A stretch of DNA of 64,000 nucleotides from Lysobacterales bacterium 66-474 (GCA_001899805.1 MKWP01000015.1:930001-994000); one strand, 5' to 3'. Positions 10,186-19,981 are shown, numbered from the stretch's first letter. Made by a program: numbers and translations. The notes: generated by a model not told the origin, from the letters alone.

Positions 10186-10926
10186 TCAGTTGTCCTTCCA
10201 GTCGTCGGTGGCTTCTTCGCGCGAAGTCGGCCAGCGCGAGTCCTCGCGCACCACGCGCGCCACGGTCACGCGCGGCGTCACGGAAGTGACGGGCTCGTAC
10301 ACCACGCGCTTGGCCTCGGGGTCGTAGCGCACTTCGACGTTGCCGATCAGCGGGAAGTCCTTGCGGAACGGATGCCCGACGAAACCGTAGTCGGTGAGGA
10401 TGCGGCGCAGGTCGGGATGGCCTTCGTACACGATGCCGTACAGGTCGAACGCCTCGCGCTCGTACCAGTTGGCCGAGGGCCACACGCCGGTCAGCGTCGG
10501 CAGCACCGGCAGCGCATCCTCGGGCGCGAAGCAGCGCACCCGCAGGCGAATGTTGTGGATGTAGGAAATCAGGTGCACCACCGAAGCGAAGCGACGCAGG
10601 AACTGCGGATGCCGTGGACGGTTGTCCCAGCCGAAGCGGCCTTGCACGTTGTCGCCCTGTACCCCGCGGCCGAAACCCTGCGAAGTCGCGGTTTCCGAGG
10701 TCGCCCACTCGCCCTCGCCGAAGCCCAGGAAATCCACGCCGCACAGGTCGGTGAGCTGTTCGAAACGGAACTCCGCCTCGTCACGCAACGCGGTGCAGAC
10801 CTCGACCAGGTGCGCTGGCGCGACTTCGATGGTCGCTTGCGCGTGCGACACGTCGGCGTTCGCGATCCGCCCGTCGAAACGTGCGCGCAATCGTTCGGCG
10901 AGTTGTTCGGGGGTCGTCTGACTCAT
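10186..10926 (-). CDS. nuoC: NADH-quinone oxidoreductase subunit C
   Basis: 30-kDa-type connecting subunit of complex I, 246 residues. The family signature is readable as [20 protein letters not shown] followed by [24 protein letters not shown] short Gly-rich insertion ([18 protein letters not shown], about residues 82-99) is present. It lies 9 bp downstream of nuoB and 1 bp before nuoD. Confidence 0.97.
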   Translation of the reverse strand: MSQTTPEQLAERLRARFDGRIANADVSHAQATIEVAPAHLVEVCTALRDEAEFRFEQLTDLCGVDFLGFGEGEWATSETATSQGFGRGVQGDNVQGRFGWDNRPRHPQFLRRFASVVHLISYIHNIRLRVRCFAPEDALPVLPTLTGVWPSANWYEREAFDLYGIVYEGHPDLRRILTDYGFVGHPFRKDFPLIGNVEVRYDPEAKRVVYEPVTSVTPRVTVARVVREDSRWPTSREEATDDWKDN

Positions 10927-10935
10927 GGGGTCAGG

Positions 10936-11493
10936 TCATCGTGCAATGGTGTTGGTGCGCCGGATCTTCTTCTGCAACTGCAGAATCCCGTAGATCAGCG
11001 CCTCGGCGGTAGGCGGACAGCCCGGCACATACACGTCCACCGGCACGATCCGATCGCAGCCGCGCACCACCGAATACGAATAGTGGTAGTAGCCGCCGCC
11101 GTTGGCGCAACTGCCCATCGAAATCACCCACTTCGGGTCCGGCATCTGGTCGTAGACCTTGCGCAGCGCCGGCGCCATCTTGTTGACCAGCGTGCCGGCC
11201 ACGATCATCACGTCCGACTGGCGCGGCGAAGGACGGAAGATCACGCCGTAGCGGTCGAGGTCGAGGCGCGACGCGCCCGCGTGCATCATCTCCACCGCGC
11301 AACAGGCCAGCCCGAAGGTCACCGGCCACATCGAACCGGTGCGCGCCCAGTTGAACAGCGCATCCACCGTGGTGGTGGCGAAGCCGCGCTGCACGATCGG
11401 GTTGTCGGCTTCCGGGCGCAGGATGTCGTCGACCTTCCCGATCGGCACCGGATTGTGCATCGACTTGTCGATGGCTGAAATAAGACCCATCAA
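10936..11493 (-). CDS. nuoB: NADH-quinone oxidoreductase subunit B
   Basis: Subunit carrying the terminal [4Fe-4S] cluster N2 that donates to quinone. It has 185 residues; ligands are visible as the tandem pair C64-C65 (LACCAVEMM), C129 (SMGSCANGG) and C159 (VPGCPPTAE). The sequence begins MMGLIS, so the start is 11493 or 11490. The gap upstream to nuoA (272 bp) is filled by a dispersed repeat whose second copy lies upstream of mutL. Confidence 0.97.
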   Translation of the reverse strand: MMGLISAIDKSMHNPVPIGKVDDILRPEADNPIVQRGFATTTVDALFNWARTGSMWPVTFGLACCAVEMMHAGASRLDLDRYGVIFRPSPRQSDVMIVAGTLVNKMAPALRKVYDQMPDPKWVISMGSCANGGGYYHYSYSVVRGCDRIVPVDVYVPGCPPTAEALIYGILQLQKKIRRTNTIAR

Positions 11494-11536
11494 AACACCT
11501 CAGCAAATTCGGGCGCGACGCCTGCGGCGGCATCCC

Positions 11537-11759
11537 GACCGTCGCGAGCGAACAACGCCATCCATGGCGAAAGAGCTCCGTGATTGCGGGACGCCGGAGC
11601 GCAGCAAGCGGAGCGTACACGCCAGTACGTGAGCATGACTCGCCGCATCCGCGGCTCGCCCTTCGGGCCATTCGCTGCGCGAATGTTCGCTCCGGCATCC
11701 TGCCTTCGCAGTGCGAGCACCGCCGGCGCGCAAGCTGGCGAGCGCAGCAGGTCGGGATG
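11537..11759. repeat. Two-copy dispersed element, copy 1 (nuoA-nuoB gap)
   Basis: Bases 11537-11635 match 54733-54830 with only scattered differences; both include GCAGCAAGCGGAGCGTACAC. Bases 11712-11759 match 54831 onwards (GAGCACCGCCGGCGCGCAAG). Copy 1 carries about 76 extra bases (11636-11711) that copy 2 lacks. The element runs from 6 bp beyond the nuoA stop codon to about 44 bp before the nuoB start. No convincing gene is present inside. Confidence 0.75.
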
Positions 11760-11765
11760 TCGCCG

Positions 11766-12122
11766 CTAATCCCATTCCAGTGCCCCTTTCTTCCAGATAT
11801 AGATGTAGCCGACCACCAGCAGCAGCAGGAACATGAACATCTCGACCAGCGCCACGATGCCGATCTTCGAGAACACCGTCGCCCAAGGAAACAGGAACGC
11901 GATTTCCAGGTCGAACAGGATGAACAGGATCGCGATCAGGTAATAGCGCACGTCGAATTTCATGCGGGCGCCTTCGAACGCCTCGAAACCGCACTCGTAC
12001 GGCGAATACTTCTCGGCGCTCGGGCGGCGCGGCCCGGCGATCCAGCCGATCACGATCAACGCGACGCCGATGCCGCCGGCGACGATCAGGAACAGGAGGA
12101 TGGGCCAGTAGCCAGCAAGCAT
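11766..12122 (-). CDS. nuoA: NADH-quinone oxidoreductase subunit A
   Basis: Small membrane subunit of complex I and first gene of the operon. It has 118 residues and three helices. The conserved loop [20 protein letters not shown] contains the family Cys, and the segment [20 protein letters not shown] follows. The start at MLAGYWP (12122) matches the family; the open frame upstream runs into the tRNA region. The operon promoter should lie in 12123-12290, where a perfect inverted repeat is visible at 12173-12196. Confidence 0.97.
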   Translation of the reverse strand: MLAGYWPILLFLIVAGGIGVALIVIGWIAGPRRPSAEKYSPYECGFEAFEGARMKFDVRYYLIAILFILFDLEIAFLFPWATVFSKIGIVALVEMFMFLLLLVVGYIYIWKKGALEWD

Positions 12123-12172
12123 GGGAATCGTCCGGCGTAATCCAAGAGATTTTCGCACGCGCTGGCGTGAGC

Positions 12173-12196
12173 CGCAATCACGCATCCGTGATTGCG
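12173..12196. promoter_or_regulatory. Inverted repeat upstream of nuoA
   Basis: Perfect 10-bp inverted repeat CGCAATCACG / CGTGATTGCG with a 4-nt spacer, 51-74 bp upstream of the nuoA start. It could be an operator for a dimeric regulator or a leader hairpin of the nuo transcript. No strong -35/-10 pair is evident nearby, so its role is unproven. Confidence 0.4.
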
Positions 12197-12244
12197 AATG
12201 GATTGCATCGGATGCTGCACGTTGCCCACGGCACTGCGCGCAAC

Positions 12245-12267
12245 AAAAAACCCCGCCGAAGCGGGGT
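12245..12267 (-). terminator. Rho-independent terminator after tRNA-Leu
   Basis: Read on the minus strand: ACCCCGC, loop TTCG, GCGGGGT, then a T-run. The stem is 12250-12256 with 12261-12267. It lies about 24 bp downstream of the tRNA 3' end and before nuoA, so it would separate tRNA transcription from the nuo operon. Confidence 0.85.
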
Positions 12268-12290
12268 CGAATGTGTTGCATCAAAATTGT

Positions 12291-12375
12291 TGGTGCCCAA
12301 GGGGGGACTCGAACCCCCACGCCTTGCGGCGCTACCACCTCAAGGTAGTGCGTCTACCAATTCCGCCACCTGGGC
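12291..12375 (-). tRNA. tRNA-Leu (anticodon GAG)
   Basis: 85-nt minus-strand tRNA with CCA encoded (TTGGGCACCA at the 3' end). The acceptor stem GCCCAGG pairs with the 3' side. The anticodon arm is CTACC-TTGAGGT-GGTAG, giving anticodon GAG, which reads CUC/CUU. A long variable arm (GCGCCGCAAGGCGT region) and the T arm GGGGGTTCGAGTCCCCC are typical of class II tRNA-Leu. Its place between secG and nuoA is conserved in related genomes (recalled). Confidence 0.96.
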
Positions 12376-12492
12376 GTAGTACCCGTCCACGGGATCCGCC
12401 GGGCACATCCATGCGCCCGATTTTTCACAAAAGCAGAAACGTCCCTGGGAAACACTCGGCACATCCTTGGTGCCGAACTATTCACGAAAGCA

Positions 12493-12972
12493 TCAATGCG
12501 AACCGGCTGGCGCGCTGCCGGCCGGTGCGGGTGCGGGCGCCGCAGGCACATCCGATTTGGCGGAGCCCGATGCCGCAGGCGCCACCGGCACTTCCGATTG
12601 CCGCGCGGGCACGCTGGCCGCCGGCGCACTCGCCGCGGGCGCGCCGGCAGGAACTGCCGCGGTCGCAGCGGATGCCGGCGCCGAGCTGCCGACGCCGGCC
12701 ATCACGCCCAGGGTCTGCTTGGGCGTCGGCGCCACGCCGTGTTTGCTCAAATAGATGCCCATGCCGAGGCTGAGGATGAAAAACAGCGCCGCCAGCACCC
12801 CGGTGGTGCGGGTCAGGAAGCTGGCCGAGCCACGCGCGCCGAACACGGTGCCGGACGCACCGCCGCCGAAGCTGGCGCCGGCGTTGGCGCCGTCGCCGCG
12901 CTGCATCAGGATCAGCACGATCATCGCCGCGGCGATGAGCACATAGAAAACGCTGAAAATCGTGAACAGCAT
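12493..12972 (-). CDS. secG: Preprotein translocase subunit SecG
   Basis: Accessory subunit of the SecYEG inner-membrane protein channel. It has 159 residues with two helices (about 2-22 and 52-72) separated by the conserved loop RGDGANAGASFGGGASGTVFG. The C-terminal half is an Ala/Pro-rich tail of about 75 residues, longer than the ~110-residue enterobacterial protein. The start at MLFTIFSV (12972) matches the family; upstream codons overlap the tpiA intergenic region. It lies 28 bp downstream of tpiA. Confidence 0.94.
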   Translation of the reverse strand: MLFTIFSVFYVLIAAAMIVLILMQRGDGANAGASFGGGASGTVFGARGSASFLTRTTGVLAALFFILSLGMGIYLSKHGVAPTPKQTLGVMAGVGSSAPASAATAAVPAGAPAASAPAASVPARQSEVPVAPAASGSAKSDVPAAPAPAPAGSAPAGSH

Positions 12973-13000
12973 TGGGATGTTCCCGCGCGCCGGACGGACT

Positions 13001-13747
13001 TCAGCCGGCCGCCGCACATATCGAAAGGAAATCGGTGGCCTGCAAGGCCGCGCCACCGATCAGGCCGCCATCGATATCCGGCTGCGCGAACAACTCGGCG
13101 GCGTTGCCGGGTTTGACGCTGCCGCCGTAAACGATGCGGGTCGAACCGGCAATTCTAGCATCTTCGCGGGCGAGCTGGCTACGCAACAACGCATGGACTT
13201 CCTGGGCTTGCGCCGGGCTGGCGGTGCGCCCGGTGCCGATGGCCCAGACCGGCTCGTAGGCCACCACGACGCGCCCGAACACCGCGATGCCGCAATGCGC
13301 GATCACCGGCGCAAGCTGCCCGGCCACGACCTCGGAGGTACGGCCCGCATCGTGCTCTTCCAACGTCTCGCCGACGCACAGCACGGGCACCAGGTCGTGC
13401 GACAAGGCGCGCGCGACCTTGACCGCGACCTGCCGGCTGCTTTCGTGATGGTATTGCCTGCGTTCCGAATGCCCGGCCAGCACGCAGGTGCAGCCGACGT
13501 CGCGCAACATCGCCGCCGATACTTCGCCGGTGAAGGCGCCGGATTCGTGTTCGCTGACGTCCTGTCCGCCCACCGCGATGCGCGAACCCGCGCATTCGGT
13601 GCAGGCCTCGCGCAGGTAGGGAAACGGGGGAAACACCGCGACGTCGAGGTTGTCGATGCCTGCCTCCACGACCGCGCCGAGCAAAGCCGAGGTCATCGCC
13701 CGCGAGCCGTGCATTTTCCAGTTTCCACCGACCCACTTGCGGCGCAT
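13001..13747 (-). CDS. tpiA: Triosephosphate isomerase
   Basis: Interconverts dihydroxyacetone phosphate and glyceraldehyde 3-phosphate in glycolysis. It has 248 residues (family ~250). The catalytic Lys is in GNWKMHG (residue 10), the His in AGHSERR and the Glu in AYEPVWAIGTG; the phosphate-binding YGGSVKPGNA and GGLIGGAAL loops are present. The start MRRKWVGGNWK at 13747 is fixed by the family N-terminus. It is transcribed with secG. Confidence 0.97.
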   Translation of the reverse strand: MRRKWVGGNWKMHGSRAMTSALLGAVVEAGIDNLDVAVFPPFPYLREACTECAGSRIAVGGQDVSEHESGAFTGEVSAAMLRDVGCTCVLAGHSERRQYHHESSRQVAVKVARALSHDLVPVLCVGETLEEHDAGRTSEVVAGQLAPVIAHCGIAVFGRVVVAYEPVWAIGTGRTASPAQAQEVHALLRSQLAREDARIAGSTRIVYGGSVKPGNAAELFAQPDIDGGLIGGAALQATDFLSICAAAG

Positions 13748-13839
13748 GGCGTGCTCCGTTGGCTTGGACTGGGCAGGATAGCCAACACGGTTGCATCCGC
13801 GCAAACTGCCGCTTCTTCCGGCAGCGGTGCGGTTTGGGT

Positions 13840-13940
13840 TTTCCGTTCGCGTTGAGCGTAGCGAGTGCAGCGAGCGAAGTCGAAACGCACGCAGCCCTTC
13901 GACTCCGGCCCTTTCGGGCCTACGCTCAGGGTGAACGGGA
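13840..13940. repeat. ERIC-like imperfect inverted repeat upstream of an SDR gene
   Basis: Two arms of about 46 bp. The left contains GTTGAGCGTAGCGAGTGCAG and GCGAAGTCGAAAC; the right contains CCCTTCGACTCCGG and CTACGCTCAGGGTGAACGG, its imperfect reverse complement. It lies in the divergent gap between tpiA and the SDR gene and may overlap their promoters. Confidence 0.6.
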
Positions 13941-13983
13941 GTTTCGAAGTACCTTTCTGCCTTTTCGCCCTGGAAAAACGCCA

Positions 13984-14793
13984 ATGACAAACCTGCACCG
14001 CCGCCGTGCGCTGGTTACCGGCGCCTCCGCCGGGATCGGCGCGGAATTCGCGCGCCAGCTCGCCGCGCGCGGATGCGACCTGGTGCTGACGGCACGTCGC
14101 GAGGACCGCCTGCAGGCATTGGCATCCGGGTTGCGCACCAGGCACGACGTCGACGTGCAGGTGATTGCCGACGACCTCGGCGACCCCGGCGCGCCCGCTC
14201 GGATCGTCACCGCGGCGACTTCGAATGGACGCGCCGTCGACACCCTGGTCAACAACGCGGGTTACGGCGCGCCCGGCCGCTACGACAAGGTGGACTGGCC
14301 GACCCACGCGCGCTTCATGCAGGTGCTGGTGACGGCGCCGCTCGAACTTTGCCACCTGCTGCTGCCGCCGATGCGCGCCCGCGGTCACGGGCGCATCGTC
14401 AACGTCGCCTCGCTGGCGGGCCTGGTGCCGGCGACTCCGGGCAACACGCTGTATGGACCCGCCAAGGCTTTCCTGATGCGTGTCTCGCAGGCGCTGGCGA
14501 TGGAGAACCGTACGCACGGCATCCACGTGTGCGCGCTGTGTCCGGGCTTCACGCGTTCCGAATTCCACGACGTCAGCCAGGCGCGCGGGCTGGTTTCCAA
14601 ACTGCCGGGCTGGATGTGGTCGGATGCCGTCGAGGTAGTGCGGCAAGGCCTCGACGCGGTCGAACGCGGCCGCGTGGTGTACGTGCCCGGCCGCGCCAAT
14701 CGCGCGATCAAGGCATTGCTGGACGTGTTGCCCGATCGCGTGGCGCTGGGGTTGGTGGCACGCCGGGCGAAGCATTTCCGCATCCAGGATTGA
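13984..14793 (+). CDS. Short-chain dehydrogenase/reductase
   Basis: NAD(P)-dependent oxidoreductase of the classical SDR family, 269 residues. The Rossmann glycine motif is TGASAGIG (about 12-19), NNAGYGAPG is the NNAG structural motif, and the catalytic Ser-Tyr-Lys set is NVAS plus YGPAK. The substrate cannot be told from sequence; the overall form resembles the DltE/YqjQ-type reductases acting on lipids or ketones. The start ATG at 13984 is set by the family N-terminus; the open frame upstream is an inverted repeat. Confidence 0.9.
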   Translation: MTNLHRRRALVTGASAGIGAEFARQLAARGCDLVLTARREDRLQALASGLRTRHDVDVQVIADDLGDPGAPARIVTAATSNGRAVDTLVNNAGYGAPGRYDKVDWPTHARFMQVLVTAPLELCHLLLPPMRARGHGRIVNVASLAGLVPATPGNTLYGPAKAFLMRVSQALAMENRTHGIHVCALCPGFTRSEFHDVSQARGLVSKLPGWMWSDAVEVVRQGLDAVERGRVVYVPGRANRAIKALLDVLPDRVALGLVARRAKHFRIQD

Positions 14794-14841
14794 AACGTGC
14801 GTCGCAGCTCCTGATTCGCGCTGACGCCCAGCAGAACGACT

Positions 14842-14966
14842 CGTCATTCCGGGGCTGCCCGCGTGGGTCGCGGGCAGAACCCGGAATCGGTTTGCGGGTT
14901 CTACGCGTCGCGAAACCGATTCCGGGTTCCGTCGTCGGTAACGCCGACGCCGGCCCCGGAATGACC
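14842..14966. repeat. Paired REP-like palindromes (BIME-type) between SDR and cysNC
   Basis: Outer ends CGTCATTCCGGGGC (from 14842) and GCCCCGGAATGACC (to about 14966) are inverted. Inside lies a second inverted pair, AACCCGGAATCGGTTT and its complement near 14911-14930. This amounts to two REP-like units head to head, in the convergent gap of two genes, where it could end transcription from both sides. Confidence 0.75.
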
Positions 14967-14991
14967 ATCGTCTGGTTACAGCGCAGCGCGC

Positions 14992-16893
14992 CTAGGAGAC
15001 CAGCAGCTTCACGACCCGCGTGGCCGAATCGGCCGCGGATTCGCGGTCCGAGTGCAGGTGGATCTCGGGGGACTCCGGCGGTTCGTAGGGCGAGCCTATG
15101 CCGGTGAAGTTGGCGATCTTGCCGGCGCGGGCCTTGGCATACAGGCCCTTGACGTCGCGTCCCTCGCACACTTCGAGCGGCGCGTCCACGAACACTTCCA
15201 TGAATTCGCCGTCGCCGATCAGGTCGCGCGCCAGCCTGCGCTCGGCGCGGAACGGCGAAATGAAGGAGACCAGCACCACCAGTCCCGCGTCCATCATCAA
15301 TTTCGCCACTTCGGCCACGCGCCGGATGTTCTCGACGCGGTCGGCGTCGGTGAAGCCGAGGTCGCGGTTCAGGCCATGGCGCACGTTGTCGCCATCCAGC
15401 AGGATGGTGTGGAAGCCATCCGCGACGAGGCGGCGCTCGACCAGGTTGGCGATGGTCGATTTGCCGGCGCCCGACAGGCCCGTGAACCACAGGCAGCGCG
15501 GGATCTGGCCCTTGATCCTGGCGCGCGCGACGCGGTCGACGTCGAGCTGCTGCCAATGCACGTTGCTGTCGCGGCGCAGGCCGAAATCCAGCGTGCCGCA
15601 ACCGACCGTCGCGTTCGTCTCGCGGTCGAGCAGGACGAAGCCGCCGAGGCGGCGGTCCTCGCTGTACGGGCGGTACGCGATGTCGGCATCCAGCGACAAA
15701 TTGCAGTAGCCGATCTCGTTGGCGACCAGCCGCGTCGCCGCGAGGTGCGCCTGCGTATCCGGGTCGATGCGATGCTTGATCTCGGTGACCTGCGCGCCGA
15801 TCGTCTGGGTGGCCAGCTTCATCAGGTAACGCCGGCCCGGCAGCAACGCGGCATCGTCCAGCCACAACAGGTGGCAGGCGAACTGGGCCGCGATGTCCGG
15901 CGGCAACACCGGATCGGCGATCACGTCGCCGCGCGCCACGTCGATCTGGTCGGCCAGCGTCAGGGTGATCGCCTGCCCGGCTTCGGCGACATCCAGGTCG
16001 GCGTCGCCGCCGACCACGCGCACGACCCGCGAGAGGCGTCCGGCCGGCAGCACCACCACTTCGTTGCCGGGCGCGACGCGCCCGCCCGCAATGGTGCCCG
16101 CGTAACCGCGGAAACTGTGGTCGGGACGATTAACCCATTGCACCGGCAGCGCGAACGCCGCATCGGCATGGCGTTCCACCTGCACGGTTTCGAGATATTC
16201 CAGCAACGGTTTGCCGCCGTACCACGGCGTGTTCGGCGAACGCGCGACGAGATTGTCCGCGTTGATCGCCGATACCGGGATCGCATCGGCGTGTTCGATG
16301 CCGAGGTCGTGCGCAAGGTCGACGCACTCCTGCTCGATCGCGTGGTAGCGCGCGTGGTTGTAGTCGATCAGGTCCAGCTTGTTGACCGCGAACAGCACGC
16401 GGCGCACGCCGAACATCGCCAGGATCGCGGCATGCCGGCGGGTCTGCGTCTGCACGCCCGCGCGGGCGTCGACCAGCACCACGCCGAGTTCCGCGCTGGA
16501 TGCGCCACTCGCCATGTTGCGGGTGTACTGCGCGTGGCCGGGGCAATCGGCGACGATGAAGGCGCGCTTGTCGGTGCCGAAATAGCGCCACGCGACGTCG
16601 ATGGTGATGCCCTGCTCGCGCTCGGCTTCGAGGCCGTCCAGCAGCAGCGCGTAATCCGGCGCGCCGCCGCAGGTGCCGTGCTTCCTGCTGTCGCGCAGCA
16701 TCTGCGCGAGGCGGTCATCGGGAACCATCCCGGCCTCGGCCAGCAGGCGCCCGAGCAGCGTGCTCTTGCCGTCGTCGACGCTGCCGCACATCGCGAAGCG
16801 CAGGGTGTCGCGGGATTCCAGTGCGGCGAGGCGCGCGGCCAGTGCCGGCACGGGCGCAACCACGCCCGCGCGATTGTCAGAAGTAGCCTTCAC
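14992..16893 (-). CDS. cysNC: Bifunctional sulfate adenylyltransferase subunit 1 / adenylylsulfate kinase
   Basis: Fusion of the GTPase subunit of ATP sulfurylase (CysN) with APS kinase (CysC); with CysD it makes APS and then PAPS for sulfate assimilation. It has 633 residues. The CysN P-loop GSVDDGKST is at 37-45, with the G-domain motifs DCPGH and NKLD. The CysC P-loop GLSGAGKS is at 472-479, with [10 protein letters not shown] and the lid region [11 protein letters not shown]. The start is a GTG at 16893 that overlaps the end of cysD by 17 bp. A single reading frame covers both domains. Confidence 0.96.
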   Translation of the reverse strand: MKATSDNRAGVVAPVPALAARLAALESRDTLRFAMCGSVDDGKSTLLGRLLAEAGMVPDDRLAQMLRDSRKHGTCGGAPDYALLLDGLEAEREQGITIDVAWRYFGTDKRAFIVADCPGHAQYTRNMASGASSAELGVVLVDARAGVQTQTRRHAAILAMFGVRRVLFAVNKLDLIDYNHARYHAIEQECVDLAHDLGIEHADAIPVSAINADNLVARSPNTPWYGGKPLLEYLETVQVERHADAAFALPVQWVNRPDHSFRGYAGTIAGGRVAPGNEVVVLPAGRLSRVVRVVGGDADLDVAEAGQAITLTLADQIDVARGDVIADPVLPPDIAAQFACHLLWLDDAALLPGRRYLMKLATQTIGAQVTEIKHRIDPDTQAHLAATRLVANEIGYCNLSLDADIAYRPYSEDRRLGGFVLLDRETNATVGCGTLDFGLRRDSNVHWQQLDVDRVARARIKGQIPRCLWFTGLSGAGKSTIANLVERRLVADGFHTILLDGDNVRHGLNRDLGFTDADRVENIRRVAEVAKLMMDAGLVVLVSFISPFRAERRLARDLIGDGEFMEVFVDAPLEVCEGRDVKGLYAKARAGKIANFTGIGSPYEPPESPEIHLHSDRESAADSATRVVKLLVS

Positions 16894-17785
16894 GCTTCTT
16901 GCGCTCCATGGAATCGGAAGGATCGAGGTCGATGATGCGGCCGGCGCGCTCCGATTGGCGCGTATCCAGCATCTCGGCGATGATCGCGTCGAGGTCGGCG
17001 GCTTCGGATTCCACCGCCGCGGTCAGCGGCCAGCAACCGAGCGTGCGGAACCGCACCCGCTTCGGGATCAACTTCTCGCCGGGCTCCAGCGGCACGCGCT
17101 CGTCGTCGCGCACCAGCAGCGCGCCGTTGCGCACGAAGGTCGGACGTTCCTTCGCGAAGTACAGCGGCACCACCTCGATGCCCTCGCGGCGGATGTACAG
17201 CCACACGTCGAGTTCGGTCCAGTCGGAAAGTGGGAACACGCGCAGGGTTTCATCGTGCGCGAGCCGCGTATTGAACAACCCCCACGGTTCCGGCCGCTGC
17301 TTGCGCGGTTCCCAGCGCTGGCCGGCGCCGCGCAGCGAGAACACCCGTTCCTTGGCGCGCGCGGGATCCTCGTCGCGGCGCGCGCCGCCGATCGCCGCGT
17401 CGAACTGGTACTGCGCCAGGGCCTGGCGCAGCGCCTGGGTCTTCATGATCTCGGTGTGCCGGGACGCATGGTTCACCGGATCGGTGCCCTGGCGCACGCC
17501 TTCCCGGTTGATGTACTCGATCAGGTCGACGCCGGTTTCCGCGGCGACGCGATCGCGGAACTCGATCATCTCGCGGAACTTCCACGTCGTGTTGACGTGC
17601 AGCATCGGCAGCGGCGGCCTGGCGGGATAAAACGCCTTCAGCAGCAGGTGCAACAGCACCGATGAATCCTTGCCGATCGAATACAGCAGCACCGGCTTGC
17701 GGCACTCCGCGACCGTCTCGCGCATGATGCGGATGGACTCGGCCTCGAGCCGGTCGAGATGGGTATGCAAACGGGTGACGCCCAT
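16877..17785 (-). CDS. cysD: Sulfate adenylyltransferase subunit 2
   Basis: Catalytic subunit of ATP sulfurylase, forming APS from ATP and sulfate with CysN. It has 302 residues from [18 protein letters not shown], the same length as the E. coli protein. The PP-loop motif is [13 protein letters not shown]; the conserved [18 protein letters not shown] and RTLGCWPLT are visible. The start at 17785 has AGGA about 7 bp upstream; an ATG five codons earlier has a worse site. It is coupled to cysNC by overlap. Confidence 0.96.
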   Translation of the reverse strand: MGVTRLHTHLDRLEAESIRIMRETVAECRKPVLLYSIGKDSSVLLHLLLKAFYPARPPLPMLHVNTTWKFREMIEFRDRVAAETGVDLIEYINREGVRQGTDPVNHASRHTEIMKTQALRQALAQYQFDAAIGGARRDEDPARAKERVFSLRGAGQRWEPRKQRPEPWGLFNTRLAHDETLRVFPLSDWTELDVWLYIRREGIEVVPLYFAKERPTFVRNGALLVRDDERVPLEPGEKLIPKRVRFRTLGCWPLTAAVESEAADLDAIIAEMLDTRQSERAGRIIDLDPSDSMERKKREGYF

Positions 17786-17983
17786 GGGGATTCCTGTCAT
17801 CGGCGGCGTGACGCCGGCTACTGGCGCCGTACGCCGCCCCGCCCAAGCAACGCAGTGCGCAAGAATACTGCATCCGCCCATGCGGCGAGTAACCGCGCGG
17901 CGACGGCGCGCGTCGCGTGCATCAACACGGATAGCCTACAGTGCCTGCATGAACTGGAGCGTGCAAAGGGAGCGAAGACGCGG

Positions 17984-18676
17984 TCAGTCTCCCTGCCAAA
18001 GCTCGCGAAGGAACGGAATGGTGACCCGCCGCTGCGCCGCCAGCGCGGCGCGGTCGATCTGCTGCAGCATCGCGACCAGCGACGCGGGATCGCGCGGCCG
18101 GCGGGCGAACCACCAGTCCAGCACGTCGTCATCCAGCCGCAATCCCATCCGGCCCGCCAGCAGCCGCAACATCGCACGCCGGCCGGCATCGTCCAGCGGC
18201 CGCAACACGTATTGCGTGCACATCGCGAGACGCGAAACCAGGTCCGGCAGTCCGATCCCGAGATCCAGCGGCGACGCATCTGCCGCGAACAGCACGCGCG
18301 CGTTTGCGACCTTGGCTCGGTTGTAGAGGTCGAACAACGCGCGTTCGGCTTCGCGGTCGCCGGTAATCGCCTGCACGTCGTCGATCGCGAGCAACCCTTC
18401 GGCTTCGATGGCGGCGATCGTTTCGGCGCGCGGCGCAGGAAGCTCCACCAGCGACACGTAGCGCGCAGGGCGATTCGCTTCGATCGCGGCGCGGCATGCG
18501 CCGATCAGCAGATGGCTCTTGCCGGTACCGGAACCGCCTTGCAGGTACAGCCATGCGTCACCGCCCTCCACGGCGTCGCTGACGCCCTGCAGCGCGGGCA
18601 CGTTGGCGCCGGGCCAGAATGCATCGAGGCGCTGGTGCGGCGGCCAGCGCAGGTCGAGCGGAAACTGCCGGTTCAT
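17984..18676 (-). CDS. hda: DnaA regulatory inactivator Hda
   Basis: AAA+ protein homologous to domain III of DnaA that, with the sliding clamp, promotes hydrolysis of DnaA-bound ATP to limit re-initiation. It has 230 residues. Walker A is GGSGTGKSHLL (about 47-57), Walker B is LLAIDDVQAI, and sensor/arginine segments follow. The N-terminus MNRQFPLDLRWP contains the QFPLDL-type clamp-binding motif. Its ATG overlaps the stop of the PerM-like permease gene (ATGA). Confidence 0.93.
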   Translation of the reverse strand: MNRQFPLDLRWPPHQRLDAFWPGANVPALQGVSDAVEGGDAWLYLQGGSGTGKSHLLIGACRAAIEANRPARYVSLVELPAPRAETIAAIEAEGLLAIDDVQAITGDREAERALFDLYNRAKVANARVLFAADASPLDLGIGLPDLVSRLAMCTQYVLRPLDDAGRRAMLRLLAGRMGLRLDDDVLDWWFARRPRDPASLVAMLQQIDRAALAAQRRVTIPFLRELWQGD

Positions 18677-19818
18677 GGTTCGGGCGGCGTTTCCGGAGGT
18701 TCCGGCGGCGCGGCGTCGACGGCCTCGACCGGCGTGCCGGAAGCCGACAGGATCCTGGTCTGTTCACGCCCCGCGTACAACGGGCTTGCTTCGTAACGCT
18801 CGCGCAGGAAACGCAACAACACCACCGCGATCGACGCCAGGGGCAGCGCCAGCAGCACGCCGATGAATCCGAACATGTCGCCGAACGCCAGCACCGCGAA
18901 GATCACCGCGACCGGATGCAGGCCGATGCGGTCGCCGACCAGCTTGGGCACCAGAAAGTAATTTTCCACCACGTTGGCGACCAGGAACACCGCCACCACC
19001 AGCACCAGGTGGAGCACATCGTGGAACTGCACCAACGCCGCGATGATGCTGGCGACGATGCCGATGATGAAGCCGAGGTAGGGCACGAAACTGACCAGCC
19101 CCGCGACCATGCCGATCAACGGGCCGACGTCGAGGCCGATCAATTTCAGGGTCACCGCATAGAAGACGGCCAACGCCACCATCACCAGCAACTGGCCGCG
19201 CACGAACGCGCCGAGCACGCTGTCGGTTTCGCGCGCGAGCCGGCGTATCGTCGGTTGCGCTCCGCGCGGCAGCAACGCGTCGATGGTTGCGACCAGCTTG
19301 TCCCAGTCGCGCAGCAGGTAGAACGTCACCACCGGCACCAGCACCACCGCGACGCCGACGCTGATGATCGCCAGCCCGGAACGCGTCGCATAACCCAGCA
19401 CGGTCGCGACGATGCCGCCAACCGTGCCGATGTGCTCGCGTATGCGTGCGATCACGGTCGAGGCGTCGAACTCGCTGGGCGGAATGTGCAGTTTCTGTTC
19501 CAGCCACGGGATCGCATCGTGGGTGAACCATGCCGCATACGCGGGCAGCGCGGCCACGAAACGCACGATCTGGCGCTGGATCAGCGGCACCAGCAACATC
19601 AGCGCCAGCGCCACGATCAGCAGCATCAACAGGAACACGATGCTGGCCGCCAGGCCGCGCCCGATCCGCAGGCGCTCCAGCCGGTCGACCAGCGGATCGC
19701 CAAGGTAGGCGAACACCGCGGCCAGCATGAACGGCATCAGGATCGGCGAGAGCAGCCAGATCAACCAGCCGATCGCCGCGATGATGACCAACCACTGCCA
19801 GCGTTGTGCATTGCTCAT
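18673..19818 (-). CDS. AI-2E family transporter / PerM-like permease
   Basis: Multi-helix inner-membrane protein of the AI-2 exporter-like (DUF20/PerM) family, 381 residues. About eight helices are visible, including two at the N-terminus (residues 9-45) and a long C-terminal set containing VPYLGFIIGIVASIIAALVQ. The C-terminus is a short Pro/Glu-rich tail. The start MSNAQRWQWL at 19818 is set by the first helix. The substrate is uncertain across the family. It is translationally coupled to hda. Confidence 0.88.
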   Translation of the reverse strand: MSNAQRWQWLVIIAAIGWLIWLLSPILMPFMLAAVFAYLGDPLVDRLERLRIGRGLAASIVFLLMLLIVALALMLLVPLIQRQIVRFVAALPAYAAWFTHDAIPWLEQKLHIPPSEFDASTVIARIREHIGTVGGIVATVLGYATRSGLAIISVGVAVVLVPVVTFYLLRDWDKLVATIDALLPRGAQPTIRRLARETDSVLGAFVRGQLLVMVALAVFYAVTLKLIGLDVGPLIGMVAGLVSFVPYLGFIIGIVASIIAALVQFHDVLHLVLVVAVFLVANVVENYFLVPKLVGDRIGLHPVAVIFAVLAFGDMFGFIGVLLALPLASIAVVLLRFLRERYEASPLYAGREQTRILSASGTPVEAVDAAPPEPPETPPEP

Positions 19819-19981
19819 GCCGAAGGATTCCTGCGCTTCAGGGGATCGGCCCAACCTGGGGCGATGATACTTCGGCTTGCCTGCCCGCTTGGGTTGGGGG
19901 CGCGGAACCGCTTGCGCGGCAAGCGTTGCGGGGGTGGGGGAAGCATGACGATGTTGGTGGCGCGAGCATCCATCGAGCGAG

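Noticed and set aside
12291-12375. tRNA-Leu as an integration site for a genomic island
   Set aside because: No integrase gene, no second copy of the tRNA 3' end and no foreign-looking genes next to it; the secG-tRNA-nuo order is the ordinary one.
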